Both the position numbers and the translations under genes were made by a program. Below the pieces are notes generated by a model, which saw only the letters and a list, made by a program, of their open reading frames with translations, had not been told where the DNA came from and ran no database searches. From an uncultured Oscillibacter sp. (GTDB lineage: Bacteria; Bacillota; Clostridia; Oscillospirales; Oscillospiraceae), in assembly GCA_910587705.1 (NCBI GenBank), contig CAJUMX010000004.1, positions 1 to 64,000 of the forward strand: 64,000 bases of DNA, written 5' to 3'. Positions 11,002 to 19,536 of this stretch are shown here, one piece after another. How positions within the stretch are numbered: position 1 is the stretch's first letter; every line of letters begins with the position of its first letter.

Positions 11002-12069
11002 CTATTTCAAATAGCTTAGCAGGCGGCCTGCCTCCAGGGCAGCTTGGGCCCGAACGCCGTCAAAATCCACATAGGGATTATAGACCGCTTCCAAGGCGTC
11101 GTGATTCCGTTTGGCTTCCTTGAGGGCGTCTATCGCCTCCTCCCGGAGCAAAGCCGTCATACGGGTCTGGAAACGAAGGCGAGACTTGCCCTCCGTCTCC
11201 GTCATGGCATCCAGGCGGATGCGGCGGAAGGGCTTTTTCCCGTAGTCCATCCCCGGACAGGAGGTGACAAAGGCCAGCCCCAGGCCGGGAATCAGCAGAT
11301 GCTCGATGCGGTCCAGGTCCTCCGGAGAGGGGCAGACGATGGTATTCCAGCCCTTTTCCGCCGCCGCCGCATGGAGACGGGCCAGGGCTCCCCCCGCCAG
11401 CTCCCAGGTGTCGGCAAACTCATAGACCTTGGGGCACAAGGTATCCACACTGTCGAAGCGCCAGACGCAGCCCTTGTGGGTAAGGCTGCCTAGAAAACGG
11501 CGGGTGGTCTTTCCCCGCTGGTCTCCTTTAGCCCGGAGCTCCCGGGCAATGATGCCTTTGACCCGGCGGTCCAGACGTTCGGCGTTGAAGGACCTGGACA
11601 CAGAGGTCACGGCGTCCAGCTCCACCTGGCGGGCAGCCTTCAAGCTGTGGTAAGCCCGGACGTAGGCAGACTTGTAGGCATGGGTCCGGGTCTTGACCTC
11701 TTCCGCTGCGTTCTTGGCGGCGGTGAGGTCGTAAAAGCGGCCCAGGTCTACATAGCGGTCCACGGCGGCGGGGTATCGGGGTTCGATGACGTGGGGCGAG
11801 GTCCCATCCGCCACGGCGCAGCGGAGCTCCGGCAGCACTACGCCGTCCAGGGAATCCGGGTCGCCGGAGCACCAGAGATACTCCACCGCCGTGCCTGCCT
11901 CCTCCATGGCCCGGCCGATCTCCCGCATGAAGGTGTTCTTTCCCACGCCGGGTCCACCCTTCAAAACCATGAAATCATATGTATCCTCAATATCCACCAT
12001 CTCGGAAAACAGATTCCGGAACCCCTCACCGCTGTTCGCTCCTACAAAAAAGTTGGTCACTTGTGCCAT
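11002..12069 (-). CDS. P-loop ATPase of the PRK06851-like family
   Basis: A 355-residue protein resembling an uncharacterised group of ATPases (often listed as PRK06851) built of two related halves. The first half carries the P-loop GGPGVGKNT at about residues 38-46; the second half (from about residue 190) has the same fold pattern but no P-loop. In the Walker A motif the usual Ser/Thr after Lys is Asn (GKN). The role is not known; relatives are found in spore-forming Clostridia and Bacilli. It is monocistronic and ends at the terminator it shares with rpoD. Confidence 0.7.
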   Translation of the reverse strand: MAQVTNFFVGANSGEGFRNLFSEMVDIEDTYDFMVLKGGPGVGKNTFMREIGRAMEEAGTAVEYLWCSGDPDSLDGVVLPELRCAVADGTSPHVIEPRYPAAVDRYVDLGRFYDLTAAKNAAEEVKTRTHAYKSAYVRAYHSLKAARQVELDAVTSVSRSFNAERLDRRVKGIIARELRAKGDQRGKTTRRFLGSLTHKGCVWRFDSVDTLCPKVYEFADTWELAGGALARLHAAAAEKGWNTIVCPSPEDLDRIEHLLIPGLGLAFVTSCPGMDYGKKPFRRIRLDAMTETEGKSRLRFQTRMTALLREEAIDALKEAKRNHDALEAVYNPYVDFDGVRAQAALEAGRLLSYLK

Positions 12070-12190
12070 AAGGTTTCCCCTCCCTAAGGTTTTTTACATG
12101 CTCAGCGTATGCCGGGAGGTCTTGGCCTGACAGTGGTTTTCCCGAAAAAAGCCCCTCTCCCCTTCCGAAACGCTGCGGGGAACTGAAAAA

Positions 12191-12212
12191 GGGCCTCCCC
12201 TTTGGGAGGCCC
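12191..12212 (-). terminator. Terminator of the DUF2089/membrane-protein operon
   Basis: 9-bp stem (GGGCCTCCC / GGGAGGCCC) with a 4-base loop; on the minus strand it is followed by TTTTTCAG. Confidence 0.8.
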
Positions 12213-12219
12213 CGGCCCT

Positions 12220-12549
12220 TTACAGCTCGTCGATTTTCATTTTGTCGATCTGGTCCCGCACCCGGCGCTTCTCCCGAACCGCCCAATAGATGGCCAAAAG
12301 CACCAGGGTGGGGATGTTCCCCGTAAGCAAGGTCACCAGCACCGTCAGCACGTTCTGGGACACGCTGCCGGTATCCACGATATTCAATACCAGCAGCAAA
12401 GACTGCAAAAACGTCAGCAGCGGCAGCACCAGCCCCGGCCAGCGGCTCTCCCGCTTGGAGAGGAAGATTTGCAAAAAGACGCCGCCTACCAGAAACACCA
12501 GCAGAAACAGCAGAAACGCAATCACAAACCTAGACGCAATAACCATCAT
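12220..12549 (-). CDS. Small four-helix membrane protein
   Basis: A 109-residue hydrophobic protein with about three or four membrane segments: residues 4-29, 41-60, a short hydrophobic stretch near 67-76 and 77-90. The C-terminal tail is charged (REKRRVRDQIDKMKIDEL). No family is recognised. Its start overlaps the end of the DUF2089 regulator by four bases, so the two form a regulator-plus-membrane-protein unit, a pattern common for DUF2089 genes. Confidence 0.75.
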   Translation of the reverse strand: MMVIASRFVIAFLLFLLVFLVGGVFLQIFLSKRESRWPGLVLPLLTFLQSLLLVLNIVDTGSVSQNVLTVLVTLLTGNIPTLVLLAIYWAVREKRRVRDQIDKMKIDEL

Positions 12550-12848
12550 TCAACCTCCATGTTCTTTTGGGTCTCCCGGTAGGCGGCAATCAAAATCTTC
12601 GCGGTCTCGAAGTCCAGCTTGTCGTCCACCGCCAGGCGCTTGACCAGGGAGACGTAGGGGTCCGCTTCCGCCGTGTCGCTGAGGCGGATTTTTTGAATCA
12701 GGCGGTCCAGGCGCAGTCGGACCGTGGGATAGCTGACGCCGTACTGGGCCGCCACCTCCTTCAAGGAGCCGGAGGCCAGGAGAAAGCGCTTCACAAAGGT
12801 CAGGTCCTGTTCGTCCAGGTCTGCCATCCAGGGGGGCGGGGTGGTCAT
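12546..12848 (-). CDS. DUF2089-family HTH regulator
   Basis: A 100-residue protein with a helix-turn-helix at about 25-55 (FLLASGSLKEVAAQYGVSYP then TVRLRLDRLIQKI), characteristic of DUF2089 proteins, though it lacks the N-terminal zinc ribbon that longer members have. It probably represses or activates its own operon with the downstream membrane protein. The ATG at 12848 follows AAAGGAGG. Confidence 0.8.
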   Translation of the reverse strand: MTTPPPWMADLDEQDLTFVKRFLLASGSLKEVAAQYGVSYPTVRLRLDRLIQKIRLSDTAEADPYVSLVKRLAVDDKLDFETAKILIAAYRETQKNMEVE

Positions 12849-12933
12849 AGGCGCGGCCTCCTTTCATAATATTAAATATAAACCTTAATTTTATGAAAGT
12901 CAAGATTTATTTTTTTCTTTTGGAAAATAAAAA

Positions 12934-12959
12934 GAGGCCGTCCCTTTTGGGACGGCCTC
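12934..12959 (-). terminator. Terminator of the blaI-blaR1 operon
   Basis: 11-bp perfect stem (GAGGCCGTCCC / GGGACGGCCTC), TTTT loop; on the minus strand it runs into TTTTTATTTT. It lies directly after the blaR1-like gene. Confidence 0.85.
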
Positions 12960-12965
12960 CGCCGC

Positions 12966-15824
12966 TTAGAAGATCGGCCCGTTGAGAGCCGCTTCGCGAG
13001 CTTCTTCTATGGTATCAAAATGGGGGCCCCTGTCGATGAACTGACTGCCGTTGGCGTTGGGGAAGCCCTGCTTCTGGGCCTCCCGCACCTCCGCGATCGT
13101 TGCGGTCTTTCCGCTTTTACCGTCGCTTCCAGGCCACTCGCTTCCGACCCACTCGCCGATCAGATTGTGCTCCGAGTCGTACATCGGGAGGGCTATCCCG
13201 GAAATGTTGTTCTCATACCGCCAGTTTTCATAGGCATAAAACTCACGGTCTTTTATGGCGGTGTCCTCATAGTAGTAGTCCTCTTTGGTAACGTAGCCTT
13301 CCTCTTCCCCATTGAAAGTTCCTATCAGGTCCGGCTCATAGCCCGTATAGGTAATGTCCATAATTTTCCCATAGGTCTCTCCCCTGCTGTTGCGGGGATA
13401 GTCTCCATTGACCAGCCTTTGCTCCGCTCGCTGGCGGTCCTTCTCGTCGTTTGCCCTGTCTTGCGGAGTGGAAGGACCATGGGCGGAAGCGTGTTCCCCG
13501 GTATAGCCAATCACATCTCCCGCTTTCACCTTATCTCCCGTCTCCACCAAGACACTCTGACAGGCTTTGTATTCCATGGAATAACCGTCCTCATACAAAA
13601 TCTCCACATAAGGACCGGACAAATCCGCTAAAATGCTGGACACGCTCCTTTTTTCCTTTACTCCCGCGTCCAGCACAGTCCCGTCCATAATAGCAATGAT
13701 GGGCTTCCCGGAGTAATCCCCGTTCGGTCCCTTTCCGTACCCCTGTGATGCGCCGAACGGGTCGAACTGGCTGCTGTAGTTATTTTGGTTATTGGCCCTG
13801 TTAAAAACCAATGGGTCCGTGGCAACGCCGTTCACCAGGAACTCAAAGTGCAGGTGGGGCCCAGTAGACATGCCGGAGCTGCCAATTGTGGCGATGGTCT
13901 GGCCGCTCGTTACCTTATCTCCGGTTTTCACCAATACGCTTCCGCAGTGGGCATAGAAGCTCTCCTGTCCGCTGCCGTGGTCAAGGCGAACAAAATTCCC
14001 GTCCTGAGCGTTGAATCCGGCCTCCTTCACCGTTCCGTTTCCGGCGGCGTAAATAGGGGTCCCTCTTTCCGCGCCGATATCCACACCGCTGTGCCGGGTT
14101 CCCTGGGGCTCGGTGATTTCCCCGCTGTCCACGGGCCACACCATCTCCGCCCCTTCGGGAATATCCGCCTTGCCCTCTGGCAGAGGTTCCACGGGCAAGG
14201 GGGCTTTCTCCGGCAGAAGCAGGGTCAAGGGATAGCAATAGCCGGCGTTTCCATACCGCACATCCATGGTCAGCTCCTCATAGGCGGCGTCCGCCACCTC
14301 AAAGGAATAGGTCATCTGCGGGACCCACTCCGCCTGTTCGCTCTCCTTCTCCAGGTAGCGGACGCTCTGCCCGGAGCCGTCCTCCAGCAGGACGCGTCCC
14401 CGGATGAAAATGCTCCAGGGTTCCTCGCTCTCGGGGATGGTAAAGTATATATGCCCGCTGTCATAGCGGACGCTTTCCGCCAAGGTCTCCACCTTCAGGC
14501 TGTCGGCGGACAGCTTCCGGTCCCGGTCGAAGGACTTCTGCTCCTCCTCTGTCGCCAGGCGAAGGCCGGTGAGCTTGCCGTTTTCATAGATGGTATAGAG
14601 CTCCACGGCGTCGGGGCCGAAGGCGCCGTCTCCGGCGTGCTCGGTGATCCAAGAGAACTTCCCCTCGTCGTAGATGCCCCGCACCTCATGGCCCTCCCAG
14701 GTCATGGTCAGGCCGTTTCCGTCCAGGTCCGGGTCGTCAAAGGTCCAGGTGAGGCCGAAGGGCTCGTAGGGCGCTAAAGTCTCCTCCCACAGGGCGGCGG
14801 ACTCCGCCAAGGATTCGGCCAAAAGCTTGCGGTCGGTGAGATTCTCGATTTCGGGCCGCTCCGCCTCCTGGGGCTTGGCGGAGGTGGCGAAGGCCGTGGT
14901 AATCCCCAGCACCAGGGCCAGGGCCATAAAACAAGCCAGCAGGGATTTTCTCTTGATGCTCATAATCGCTCGAATCCTTTCTTCCATGCCGTTCCGGTGG
15001 GCGAAACCGCACAGAGGCACATTTCGGTTTTCCGCCAGGCGGATGAGGGCCAGGGCGTAGCGCTCCCGGCTGTCCTCCCCCAGGGCCAGCACCGCCGCCT
15101 CGTCACAGCGTAGCTCCATGTCCCGGTTTCCCAGGACGTAGAGGAGCCACACGGCGGGGTTGAACCAGTGGAGGCACACCACTGTGGTCAGCGCCAGCTT
15201 GAGGAGGCCGTCCAGCCGCCGGATATGGGCCCGCTCATGGGCCAGAACACAGGTCAGGGCCTCCTCGTCTTTAAAATCCATTGTCTTAGGCAGGAGTATC
15301 ACCGGGCGGAAAAGCCCGTAGGTCAGCGGGGCGGCGATCTGGTCCGTCACCCGGACCTCCACCTTCCGCCGGAGCTGGAACCAGGTTTCCAGACCCGGGC
15401 AGTCCGCCGGGAGGGCCTCCCGGAAGCGCCGCCGCCAGCGGACGTAGCGAATCAGGAACCACGCCGCCAGCAGCAGGCCCACCGTCAGCCACAGGGCTGT
15501 CCAAACCGGGAAAGGTGCGGGGGCGGGCACGGCGGCGGGCTGCGAGGGAATCGCAATCACCGGAGGGGCCGCAGGGGCCGAAGGAACCACTGGGGCGGGC
15601 AAAGCGTCCGGGACGGCGGGAACCGCCTTGGGGCCCAAAGCCTCCAGCAAGGTGTAGACGCTGAACCGGGAAGCCAGCTCCACCGGCAGCAGCAGACGGG
15701 CCGCCGCCAGCCACCAGAGGGCCACAAAGGTACCCTTGGGCAATCGGCGGAGGGTCAGTGCCCGGAAGGCCGCGATGGCCAGGACGAACACCCCGCCGGA
15801 GAGGGATAGTTCCAGGAAGGTCAT
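12966..15824 (-). CDS. blaR1: BlaR1-type M56 peptidase/sensor fused to LytM (M23) domains
   Basis: A 952-residue membrane sensor protease. Residues 1-300 are a BlaR1/MecR1 M56 module: membrane helices at the N-terminus and near 110-125, the zinc-protease motif HERAHIRR near 200-207 and another helix near 295-310. Instead of a penicillin-binding sensor, the extracytoplasmic part has a DUF-like region (330-550) and then an M23/LytM domain with HSGVDIGAERGTPIYAAGNG and the GPHLHFEF metal motif. A second LytM-like copy follows (GKPIIAIMDGTVLDAG ... GDKVKAGDVIGYTG) without the catalytic His residues. The partner repressor BlaI is upstream, 7 bases away. Likely role: sensing peptidoglycan and cleaving BlaI. 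Function is inferred from domains. Confidence 0.85.
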   Translation of the reverse strand: MTFLELSLSGGVFVLAIAAFRALTLRRLPKGTFVALWWLAAARLLLPVELASRFSVYTLLEALGPKAVPAVPDALPAPVVPSAPAAPPVIAIPSQPAAVPAPAPFPVWTALWLTVGLLLAAWFLIRYVRWRRRFREALPADCPGLETWFQLRRKVEVRVTDQIAAPLTYGLFRPVILLPKTMDFKDEEALTCVLAHERAHIRRLDGLLKLALTTVVCLHWFNPAVWLLYVLGNRDMELRCDEAAVLALGEDSRERYALALIRLAENRNVPLCGFAHRNGMEERIRAIMSIKRKSLLACFMALALVLGITTAFATSAKPQEAERPEIENLTDRKLLAESLAESAALWEETLAPYEPFGLTWTFDDPDLDGNGLTMTWEGHEVRGIYDEGKFSWITEHAGDGAFGPDAVELYTIYENGKLTGLRLATEEEQKSFDRDRKLSADSLKVETLAESVRYDSGHIYFTIPESEEPWSIFIRGRVLLEDGSGQSVRYLEKESEQAEWVPQMTYSFEVADAAYEELTMDVRYGNAGYCYPLTLLLPEKAPLPVEPLPEGKADIPEGAEMVWPVDSGEITEPQGTRHSGVDIGAERGTPIYAAGNGTVKEAGFNAQDGNFVRLDHGSGQESFYAHCGSVLVKTGDKVTSGQTIATIGSSGMSTGPHLHFEFLVNGVATDPLVFNRANNQNNYSSQFDPFGASQGYGKGPNGDYSGKPIIAIMDGTVLDAGVKEKRSVSSILADLSGPYVEILYEDGYSMEYKACQSVLVETGDKVKAGDVIGYTGEHASAHGPSTPQDRANDEKDRQRAEQRLVNGDYPRNSRGETYGKIMDITYTGYEPDLIGTFNGEEEGYVTKEDYYYEDTAIKDREFYAYENWRYENNISGIALPMYDSEHNLIGEWVGSEWPGSDGKSGKTATIAEVREAQKQGFPNANGSQFIDRGPHFDTIEEAREAALNGPIF

Positions 15825-15831
15825 AGCCGCG

Positions 15832-16185
15832 TCACCTCATTTCGCTGACAATCTCCCGAAGCCTCCCAATCTGCTCCGGCGAGAGCGTTTGGCTGCTGAG
15901 CAAAGAGGCAAAGAGCAGGTCCGGCGATCCGTCGAACAGCCTTCCGATGAGCTCCTCCGTCTCCGCTTTTTGAATCTCTTCTTTTGTGACCAGGGCGTGA
16001 CAGAGGAAATTCGGCTCGCTCCGCCGGACGGCCCCCTTGGCCACGCATTTTTTGATCACAGTGTAGGTGGTGTTTACGTTCCAGCCCGTCTCCTCCCCCA
16101 GGATGGAGGAAATCTCCTTGGCCGTGCGGTCCCCCAGGCGCCAGAGGACATCCATAACCTTCAATTCCGAATCAAACAGCTTCAT
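15832..16185 (-). CDS. blaI: BlaI/MecI-family repressor
   Basis: A 117-residue winged-helix repressor of the BlaI/MecI/CopY family: DNA-binding residues 5-75 (LKVMDVLWRLGDRTAKEISS, NVNTTYTVIKKCVAKGAV) and a C-terminal dimerisation helix. It is normally inactivated by proteolysis by its BlaR1 partner, encoded next. The ATG at 16185 is chosen because AAGGAGG lies upstream; an in-frame ATG 21 bases earlier lacks such a site. Three matching operators lie immediately upstream. Confidence 0.93.
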   Translation of the reverse strand: MKLFDSELKVMDVLWRLGDRTAKEISSILGEETGWNVNTTYTVIKKCVAKGAVRRSEPNFLCHALVTKEEIQKAETEELIGRLFDGSPDLLFASLLSSQTLSPEQIGRLREIVSEMR

Positions 16186-16204
16186 AAGTAAGGTCCTCCT
16201 TGTC

Positions 16205-16276
16205 AAACTATCGCGGTAGTTTCTGGCATTATACTACCACGATAGTTTCGGCTTGTCAATACTATTCTGATAGTAT
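16205..16276. promoter_or_regulatory. Three BlaI-type operators in the blaI / asp23 intergenic region
   Basis: Three 18-bp dyads of one type: 16205-16222 (AAACTATCGCGGTAGTTT), 16231-16248 (ATACTACCACGATAGTTT) and 16259-16276 (ATACTATTCTGATAGTAT), spaced 26 and 28 bp start to start. A minus-strand TTGACA (16259-16254) and TATAAT (16233-16228) fall among them, so the repressor would cover its own promoter. Confidence 0.85.
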
Positions 16277-16352
16277 GTCAATTTTTTTCTCCCCTCCTCT
16301 CCCGAAGGGCCGGAAACCAGGCCGGAAAGGCAGGTTTTTCCTCGTTTACCAC

Positions 16353-16381
16353 TTGTGCTTTGCCGGGGAATCGTTTATAAT
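16353..16381 (+). promoter_or_regulatory. Promoter of asp23-fakA
   Basis: TTGTGC at 16353-16358 and TATAAT at 16376-16381 with a 17-base spacer, about 70 bases before the asp23 start. Confidence 0.7.
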
Positions 16382-16450
16382 ATGGGGCAAGTGCTGGTTC
16401 AGCCAGGGGCGGAAGCCGCCCCTTGAGTATAGGAAAGAAAGGACGTTCTC

Positions 16451-16801
16451 ATGATCCAATTCAAGTCTGAACAAGGTGAGATCTCCGTCTCGAGCGCCGT
16501 GTTCTCCAACATCACGGGCATGGCCGCCACCAACTGCTTCGGCGTCAAGGGCATGGCCTTCCGCTCCATGACCGACGGCCTGGTCCACCTGCTGCGCCGC
16601 GAGGCCATGAGCAAGGGCGTCAGCATCTCGTATCACGAAGACGATTCCATCTCCATCGAGCTCCACATCATTGTGGAAAACGGCGTCAACCTCCCCGCGG
16701 TCTGCCGGTCCATCATGAACGAGGTCCGCTATGTGGTGGAGAAAAACACCGGCGTCACGGTTCGGGCCGTGGACGTGTGCGTGGACTCCATGACCCTGTG
16801 A
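16451..16801 (+). CDS. Asp23/Gls24-family envelope stress protein
   Basis: A 116-residue Asp23/DUF322 protein. The family signature is in GVSISYHEDDSISIELHIIV and the middle region VFSNITGMAATNCFGVKGMA. Members are small cytoplasmic proteins that localise to the membrane in Gram-positives and are tied to envelope stress. It is followed after 16 bases by fakA, the conserved yloU-yloV order of Firmicutes. Confidence 0.92.
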   Translation: MIQFKSEQGEISVSSAVFSNITGMAATNCFGVKGMAFRSMTDGLVHLLRREAMSKGVSISYHEDDSISIELHIIVENGVNLPAVCRSIMNEVRYVVEKNTGVTVRAVDVCVDSMTL

Positions 16802-16817
16802 GGGAGGAAGAAATCGA

Positions 16818-18503
16818 ATGAATGAACAAATCACCGGCGGGCTCTTCAAGCGGATGATCCTCCATGGAGCCGCCGCCATCACCGCCCAGAAACAGGCCAT
16901 CAACGACCTGAACGTTTTCCCCGTCCCCGACGGGGACACGGGCACCAATATGTCCATGACCATCGGCGCCGCCGTGACGGAGCTCCGCAAGTCCGAGCCC
17001 GCCGCCCTGGACCAGGCCGTGTCCATCACCGCCTCCGCCCTTCTCCGGGGCGCCCGGGGAAATTCCGGCGTCATTCTCTCCCTGCTCTTCCGGGGGCTCT
17101 CCAAGGGCCTGAAGGGCCATGAGACCGCCGGGGCCGCCGAATTCGCCGCCGCCATGCAGGAGGGCGTATCCTCCGCCTACAAGGCCGTCATGAAGCCTGC
17201 CGAGGGCACCGTCCTCACCGTTTCCCGCCTGGCCGCCATGCGGGCGGCGGAGCGGGCCGCCGAGGAGACGGACTTTGAAAAAGTGCTGGAGGCCGCCATT
17301 CAGGAGGGCTACGAGGCTCTGGCCCAGACCACGGACATGAACCCGGTTCTGAAAAAGGCCGGCGTGGTAGACGCAGGCGGCAAAGGCTATCTGCTGATTC
17401 TGGAGGGCATGCTGGCGGAGCTCCGGGGCGAGCCCATGCCGGAGGCCGTGGAAGAAGAGCCCCAGAAGGCCAAGGCCGACTTTGAGGTTTTCTCCACAGA
17501 GGAGATCACCTTTGCCTTCGATACGGTGTTTATTGTCCGCAAGAATGATCCCAACGTGGATTTGGAGCCCTTCCGGGCCTACTTGAACAGCATCGGGGAC
17601 AGCCTGGTTATTGGAGAGGACGACGAGGCATTTAAAGTCCATGTCCATACCAATATCCCCGGCAGCACCCTGACGGAGGGCCAGAAATACGGCACCCTGG
17701 AGCTGGCGAAAATTGAGAACATGCGGACCCAGTACGAGGATGTGGCCGCCGGGAAAAAGGCGCAGAGCGTGGACGACCTGGAGATGGAAGAGGCCGAGAC
17801 CAGCGGAAGCCCAGAGGGCAGCCACGTGGTAGCCCCGCCGGAGAAAAAGTACGGCTTCCTCTCCGTCTGTGCCGGAGATGGTTTAGCTGCCGTGTTTCAG
17901 GACCTGGGCGTGGACGGCGTGGTGTCCGGCGGACAGACCATGAACCCCTCTACGGAAAGCATTCTGGCGGGCGTGGACCAGATTCCTGCCGAAACGGTGT
18001 TTGTCCTGCCCAACAACGGGAACATCATCATGGCCGCCCAGCAGTGCGCGGCGCTGACGGAGAAAAATGTGGTGGTCATTCCCACCAAAACGGTGCCCCA
18101 GGGCATCACCGCCATGATGAACGTGGACTTTGAGTCCCCGGACCCCGAGACCCTGGCGGGAGCCATGACGGATTCCCTCTCCGGCGTCACCACCGCGCAG
18201 ATTACCTACGCGGCCCGGAATTCGGATTTTGACGGCTTTGACATCAAGGAGGGCGATTACCTGGCCTTGAAGGAGGGCAAGCTCTTCGGGACAGACGGGT
18301 CTCTCCAAAGCCTTCTGGAGAAGCTGGCCGCGGATGCGGCGGAACGGAATACGTCCTTCATCTCGCTGTACTTCGGTGAGGACGTGAAGGAGGAGGACGC
18401 GCAGGAAGCGGGAGCCCTCTTTGAATGTGCCTGTCCCGGGGCGGAGGTCATGGTCCTCTCCGGCGGACAGCCTGTGTACTACTATATTATTTCCATGGAA
18501 TAA
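16818..18503 (+). CDS. fakA: Fatty acid kinase catalytic subunit (DAK2 domain)
   Basis: 561 residues with the YloV/FakA architecture: an N-terminal DhaL (DAK2) ATP-binding domain with NDLNVFPVPDGDTGTN and RGARGNSGVILS, a middle domain and a C-terminal DegV-like-interacting region. With a FakB protein it phosphorylates exogenous fatty acids for phospholipid synthesis. FakB is not in the window. An 11-bp hairpin (GGCCCGGACC...GGTCCGGGCC, about 18510-18535) without a T-run separates it from gluQ. Confidence 0.93.
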   Translation: MNEQITGGLFKRMILHGAAAITAQKQAINDLNVFPVPDGDTGTNMSMTIGAAVTELRKSEPAALDQAVSITASALLRGARGNSGVILSLLFRGLSKGLKGHETAGAAEFAAAMQEGVSSAYKAVMKPAEGTVLTVSRLAAMRAAERAAEETDFEKVLEAAIQEGYEALAQTTDMNPVLKKAGVVDAGGKGYLLILEGMLAELRGEPMPEAVEEEPQKAKADFEVFSTEEITFAFDTVFIVRKNDPNVDLEPFRAYLNSIGDSLVIGEDDEAFKVHVHTNIPGSTLTEGQKYGTLELAKIENMRTQYEDVAAGKKAQSVDDLEMEEAETSGSPEGSHVVAPPEKKYGFLSVCAGDGLAAVFQDLGVDGVVSGGQTMNPSTESILAGVDQIPAETVFVLPNNGNIIMAAQQCAALTEKNVVVIPTKTVPQGITAMMNVDFESPDPETLAGAMTDSLSGVTTAQITYAARNSDFDGFDIKEGDYLALKEGKLFGTDGSLQSLLEKLAADAAERNTSFISLYFGEDVKEEDAQEAGALFECACPGAEVMVLSGGQPVYYYIISME

Positions 18504-18561
18504 GCGGAAGGCCCGGACCGTTTGGGTCCGGGCCTGTCTGCGCTTGAAAGAAGGTTCCAAT

Positions 18562-19503
18562 ATGACCGTTGGCCGTTTCGCCCCCTCCCCCAGCGGGTGC
18601 ATTCATCTGGGGAATATTCTCTGCTACCTCTTGGCCTGGCTCAGCGCCCGGCAGAAGGGCGGAACCATCGTCCTGCGGATCGAGGACCTGGACACCGCCC
18701 GCTGTCCCATGCGTTATGCGGAGCAGATGATCCAGGACCTCCGCTGGCTGGGACTGGACTGGGACCAGGGACCGGAAGTTTCCGGGCCAAACAAACCCTA
18801 TTTCCAAAGCCAAAGGACGGCCCTCTATCAGGCCGCCTTGGAGCGGCTGGAGGCGCAAGGGCTGGTCTATCCCTGCTTCTGCACCCGGGCGGAGCTCCAC
18901 GCCGCCAGCGCTCCCCACCGGGAGGACGGCCATACCGTCTACGCCGGGACCTGCCGGAACTTAACCCCCACGGAACGGGAAGAACGGGCAAGGCGCCGCT
19001 CCCCTGCCCTGCGGCTGCGAGTGCCCGGCAAGGAATACTCCTTCACTGACGGGCACATGGGACCTTGCGCTGAGCATCTGGAACGGGACTGCGGAGATTT
19101 TCTCCTCCGCCGGTCCGATGGCATGTTTGCCTATCAGCTGGCGGTGGTGGTGGACGACGCCGCCATGGGCGTGACGGAGGTGGTCCGGGGGGCGGATCTG
19201 CTGTCCTCCACGCCCCGGCAGCTTTATCTCTACCAGCTCCTGGGGCTGACGCCGCCGGAGTTTATCCACTTCCCTCTCCTGCTGGACCCCGACGGGCGGC
19301 GGCTCTCCAAGCGGGACGCCGACGCGGGGCTGGACAGCCTCCGGGGCCGGGTTACGGTGGAGGAACTGCTGGGACGGCTAGCCCAGTTGGCGGGCTTTCA
19401 CCCTTCCGGCGAACCCGCTTCGGCGGCGGAACTGCTAGGGAAGTTTTCCTGGGAAATGGTTCCCCGAGAGGATATCCGGCTTCCGCCGCGTTTATTTGAA
19501 TGA
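18562..19503 (+). CDS. gluQ: Glutamyl-Q tRNA(Asp) synthetase
   Basis: 313 residues, the size of GluQRS, a truncated GluRS that attaches glutamate to queuosine in tRNA-Asp. It has the HIGH-like motif PSPSGCIHLGN at the start, RIEDLDTAR, a zinc knuckle (CFCTRAEL ... YAGTCR) and a KMSKS variant RRLSKRD, and lacks the anticodon-binding domain. The ATG at 18562 fits the conserved N-terminus; the frame is open further upstream inside fakA. It requires queuosine-modified tRNA-Asp, so the cell should make or salvage queuine. Confidence 0.9.
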   Translation: MTVGRFAPSPSGCIHLGNILCYLLAWLSARQKGGTIVLRIEDLDTARCPMRYAEQMIQDLRWLGLDWDQGPEVSGPNKPYFQSQRTALYQAALERLEAQGLVYPCFCTRAELHAASAPHREDGHTVYAGTCRNLTPTEREERARRRSPALRLRVPGKEYSFTDGHMGPCAEHLERDCGDFLLRRSDGMFAYQLAVVVDDAAMGVTEVVRGADLLSSTPRQLYLYQLLGLTPPEFIHFPLLLDPDGRRLSKRDADAGLDSLRGRVTVEELLGRLAQLAGFHPSGEPASAAELLGKFSWEMVPREDIRLPPRLFE

Positions 19504-19504
19504 G

Positions 19505-19532
19505 AAAACCGGGGATTTTCGTCCCCGGTTTT
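19505..19532. terminator. Bidirectional terminator between gluQ and the EFR1 gene
   Basis: 11-bp perfect stem AAAACCGGGGA / TCCCCGGTTTT with a 6-base loop and T-runs on both sides. Confidence 0.88.
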
Positions 19533-19536
19533 TGCT

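Noticed and set aside
16755..18602. Minus-strand frames of 356 and 239 codons opposite fakA
   Set aside because: Same reason: mirror frames of a conserved gene.
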